Origin: Lunularia cruciata
Lineage: Eukaryota; Streptophyta; Marchantiopsida; Lunulariales; Lunulariaceae
Assembly: GCA_948567375.1 (NCBI GenBank)
Contig: OX419762.1
Span: forward strand, 13,026,001-13,090,000
Direction of reading: 5' to 3'
Length of the DNA: 64,000 bases
Shown: positions 61,881-64,000 of the stretch, in pieces
Layout of the letters: every line of letters begins with the position of its first letter
How positions within the stretch are numbered: position 1 is the stretch's first letter
Program-made: the position numbers and the translations under genes
Notes under the pieces: generated by a model
What the model saw: the letters and a program-made list of their open reading frames with translations, nothing else
The model's database searches: none
What the model was told of the DNA's origin: nothing

Positions 61881-61990
61881 CTTTAGAGTCTATGTATGAT
61901 TTATGTGTGAGTTGTGCTTCTATAGTGCATGATGTTGACAACAATGAATGTTGTGTAGCAATGTATATGCGCACAACAAATTCAATTTTC
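61875..61990 (+). repeat. Second, partial family B LTR start in tandem
   Basis: Repeats 61327-61429 (CACTTTAGAGTC, 'tgtgcttctatagtg', 'gtagcaatgtatat') directly after the 3' LTR, with a small insertion. It suggests a tandem LTR or an adjacent element truncated soon after its start. Confidence 0.6.
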
Positions 61991-62641
61991 TCAAGTGCTA
62001 GTTGATTCAAGATACTTGATGGTGTACTCCAAAAGCATATTAGGATACTATGGCACCCCATTGACAAGAAGTCAAGATTCAGAAAGTTTTTAGGTAGATT
62101 CAAGTCCACTCACCAACCCCAATATCTCTAGCGTATGTCCATTTGAAATAGGTTCTTTCCATCATCCCGTAAAGTTCTCCCACATTATTGTAGTCTTTAT
62201 TATAATCTAATGGATGGATTATTGTAGTCTTTATTATAATCAAATGGATTGGTCAAAGTTTGTTGGTTATTGTGTGGCTATTACATGCAGTTGGAGCAAA
62301 CTATTTAAACATACAAGGTATGAATTCACCATGACCATCAGAGCGACAAGATACCTGATTGCAACAAGCTTATAGACCTCACAACATAAGAAATTGATGC
62401 TTATTTGGACAAAAACAAGAGACTCATTGTTTTGATAATGGACCAGCAATACATAGCAACAAATTTGATAGATTGAAAGATATTTCAAGGATGAGCAAAA
62501 ACCTCAACTCAATGGCATTGCTTGCTCGCCAAGATCCAGATCCAAAAACATGTAGTTACTGCAAAGAAACACTTGATAACATACCTATTATATCACTTTT
62601 AGCATCAAAGAGCTTTTTAGGTACTCATAATTTGCACAAAA
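61991..62641. other. Short unassigned stretch
   Basis: A 30-bp direct repeat ('attattgtagtctttattat') at about 62181-62241. No gene recognised. Confidence 0.4.
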
Positions 62642-63545
62642 GGCAACCACATAGCAAAAAAACACAAAGGATGTGAAGACCCCATCAAGCCATACAAGGG
62701 AGAGACAAAAGAGGTAAAATGGGGCTAGGCCCCAAGACTATAGATATGAGAAATTCACCCTATTGCACCTAAGATATCCGAGCTATGCAAGTCGTAAAAT
62801 CTACAAACTATTGGAGCATTTGAAGAAGTATCACCTAGTGTGATTGCTCTCCTATGGATTGCACCAGCCAATGCTCTCTTTAGAGCAATGGAAAAATCTA
62901 TCTTAAGTATGCTACAAAGTATGACAGTGAGAGTGGTCCCCATGATGTTTAATATGGTAAGCTCTTGCACACTCCCTAAGAAATGTGTCAAACTTAATGT
63001 CTATTGCTCCATATTACTCCAAGGCTAGAGGAAAAAAGAAGTGACCTCCTTGCATACCCCTACACTTGGAGACCTTGCGTGTCGTTGCTTTGCTCACCAC
63101 CCATTGAGAGGGATGAGTAATCACTCCTTCCAAACCTGCATCACATATAAGATCGATAATCACAACATCTACCACTATCACCTAATCATCTCGAACCAAG
63201 TATAAGCTTGTTATGACACATTTTTTCTACAAAGCATAAGAACACTCCTTCCAAGCAAAGTATCCACTCTCTCATGCCATAGCAAACACTATATCCATGA
63301 TGGTATCATGCGTTTCTATCATCTATCCTCCAAAAGGACATTGTGCCATATGGAACGCTGTTGCATCTAGTGTAGAACTCACAGTTGAGAAATGAAGATG
63401 AAACCAAGTGGACCAAACCTAAGCAAAACCTCATTGTTATAAAGAAGGTAGTTGGTGTGAGTCGGAATGTCCTATTGCATGGTTGAGCTAAGATCCAAGA
63501 GCTTGCACTCTTGCTAGAGCAAGAGCAAAGATATGCTTTGGTGGC
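62642..63545 (-). mobile_element. LINE copy 3, 3' end
   Basis: Minus strand. 63306-63545 holds the segment before the endonuclease (ATKAYLCSCSSK, then FRLTPTTFF-TMRFCLGLVHL). 62755-62991 holds the C terminus (ALKRALAGAIHRRAITLGD, ending in SSDILGAIG). The 3' UTR is at 62642-62750 with the GGGGCCTAGCCCC hairpin and the TGTGGTTGCCTTTT tail. Its 5' side is cut off by a family A LTR at 63546. Confidence 0.8.
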
Positions 63546-64000
63546 TGTAATACTCCAAGGACAAGAAAACTCTTCAGAGAGATACAAGAGAGAAAACCAA
63601 AATTTCACACTCAATCTTCCAATGTCCCAAAGGAGCACCTTCTCTTTATTATATAGTCAAGGAGGATCTCCTCCAATGAAGCTCTATCATAGGATTAGGT
63701 ATATGGATAGATGACCTATCAGCAAGCTCCACCCTTAGATTACTTGCTTGGATGGGTGACATGTTGGTCTTGGTCTCCTCTGCTTGGTCAAATAGGCTTT
63801 GATCAGAGGGAATATTTGAGGGAATATTCTTGTAGGAATCTCATAATCACATGGGTGAGGTACCATTGGAAAGCTCTTGGCAAGACAAACCAGTGGAGAA
63901 GGATACCAGCTTTTCCTTTGGTTGGGAGGGGAGAGGTGGGGAATCTGGCTGGGAGGAATCTATCTAGCTATTACAATGGCCCAACAAATGGACAAGTAAA
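63546..64000 (-). mobile_element. Family A LTR, copy 3 (runs off the window)
   Basis: Starts TGTAATACTCCAAGGACAAG and continues with the shared blocks 'aaaggagcaccttctcttta', 'ggatctcctccaatgaagct' and 'ggtgacatgttgg'. Same orientation as the nested copy. It is inserted in LINE copy 3; the five bases before it are gtggc. The rest lies outside the window. Confidence 0.85.

Larger units (their letters stand above)
45486..61990 (+). mobile_element. Family B Ty3/gypsy element, split by a nested insertion
   Basis: Plus-strand element of about 10 kb once the nested element (52797-59414) is removed. Order: 5' LTR remnant, 1.4-kb leader, gag with two CCHC knuckles, protease, a long spacer, RT, RNase H, integrase, PHD-like domain and 3' LTR. 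It carries stops and frameshifts throughout. Relationship to family A is distant (different LTR, gag and C-terminal domain). Confidence 0.82.

Overview
The window looks like nuclear DNA of a land plant. It has one intact intron-containing gene for a chloroplast inner-envelope protein (TIC55-type Rieske oxygenase, 30237-33348, minus strand). Most of the rest is retrotransposons at different stages of decay: Ty3/gypsy chromoviruses with initiator-methionine-like primer sites, a second Ty3/gypsy family, and a non-LTR element with a restriction-like endonuclease. The element types and the tRNA-like repeats made me think of a seedless plant or gymnosperm rather than a flowering plant, but that is inference and I cannot name the species.

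Layout. 1-5.2 kb: a decayed chromovirus (family A, plus strand) whose 5' end lies outside the window. 5.2-7.0 kb: an older gypsy pol remnant. 7-14.7 kb: AT-rich non-coding DNA with two very short 5'-truncated LINE ends flanked by target-site duplications, a 117-bp tandem duplication and an 88-nt foldback. 14.7-17.7 kb: a long LINE remnant (minus). 19.7-20.9 kb: pyrimidine-rich DNA and a promoter- or LTR-like block with five GAAnnTTC motifs just upstream of a TATA box. 21.25-22.42 kb: the 3' third of a second LINE copy (plus). 24.8-26.5 kb: a broken hAT-like transposase. 30.2-33.35 kb: TIC55, with a G-box and a 22-bp palindrome upstream. 34.8-41.1 kb: a tandem array in which a tRNA-like sequence recurs in a diverging repeat, with a regular ~335-bp period at 38.0-39.65 kb. 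41.1-45.3 kb: mostly unassigned. 45.3-62 kb: a second gypsy element (family B, plus), split inside its RNase H region by a complete family A chromovirus (52797-59414, minus) with matching 5-bp target duplications. 62.6-63.5 kb: the 3' end of a third LINE copy, itself cut by another family A LTR that runs off the window.

How it works together. TIC55 is the only locus I would call a functional protein gene. The transposons give a relative history. The LINE tail inside one monomer of the tRNA-like array arrived after that array was amplified. The family A element at 52.8 kb is younger than family B. The family A LTR at 63.5 kb is younger than the LINE it interrupts. The features most worth following up are the tRNA-like array, the PHD-finger-like domain at the end of the family B integrase, the heat-shock-element-like promoter block, and the hAT-like ORF.
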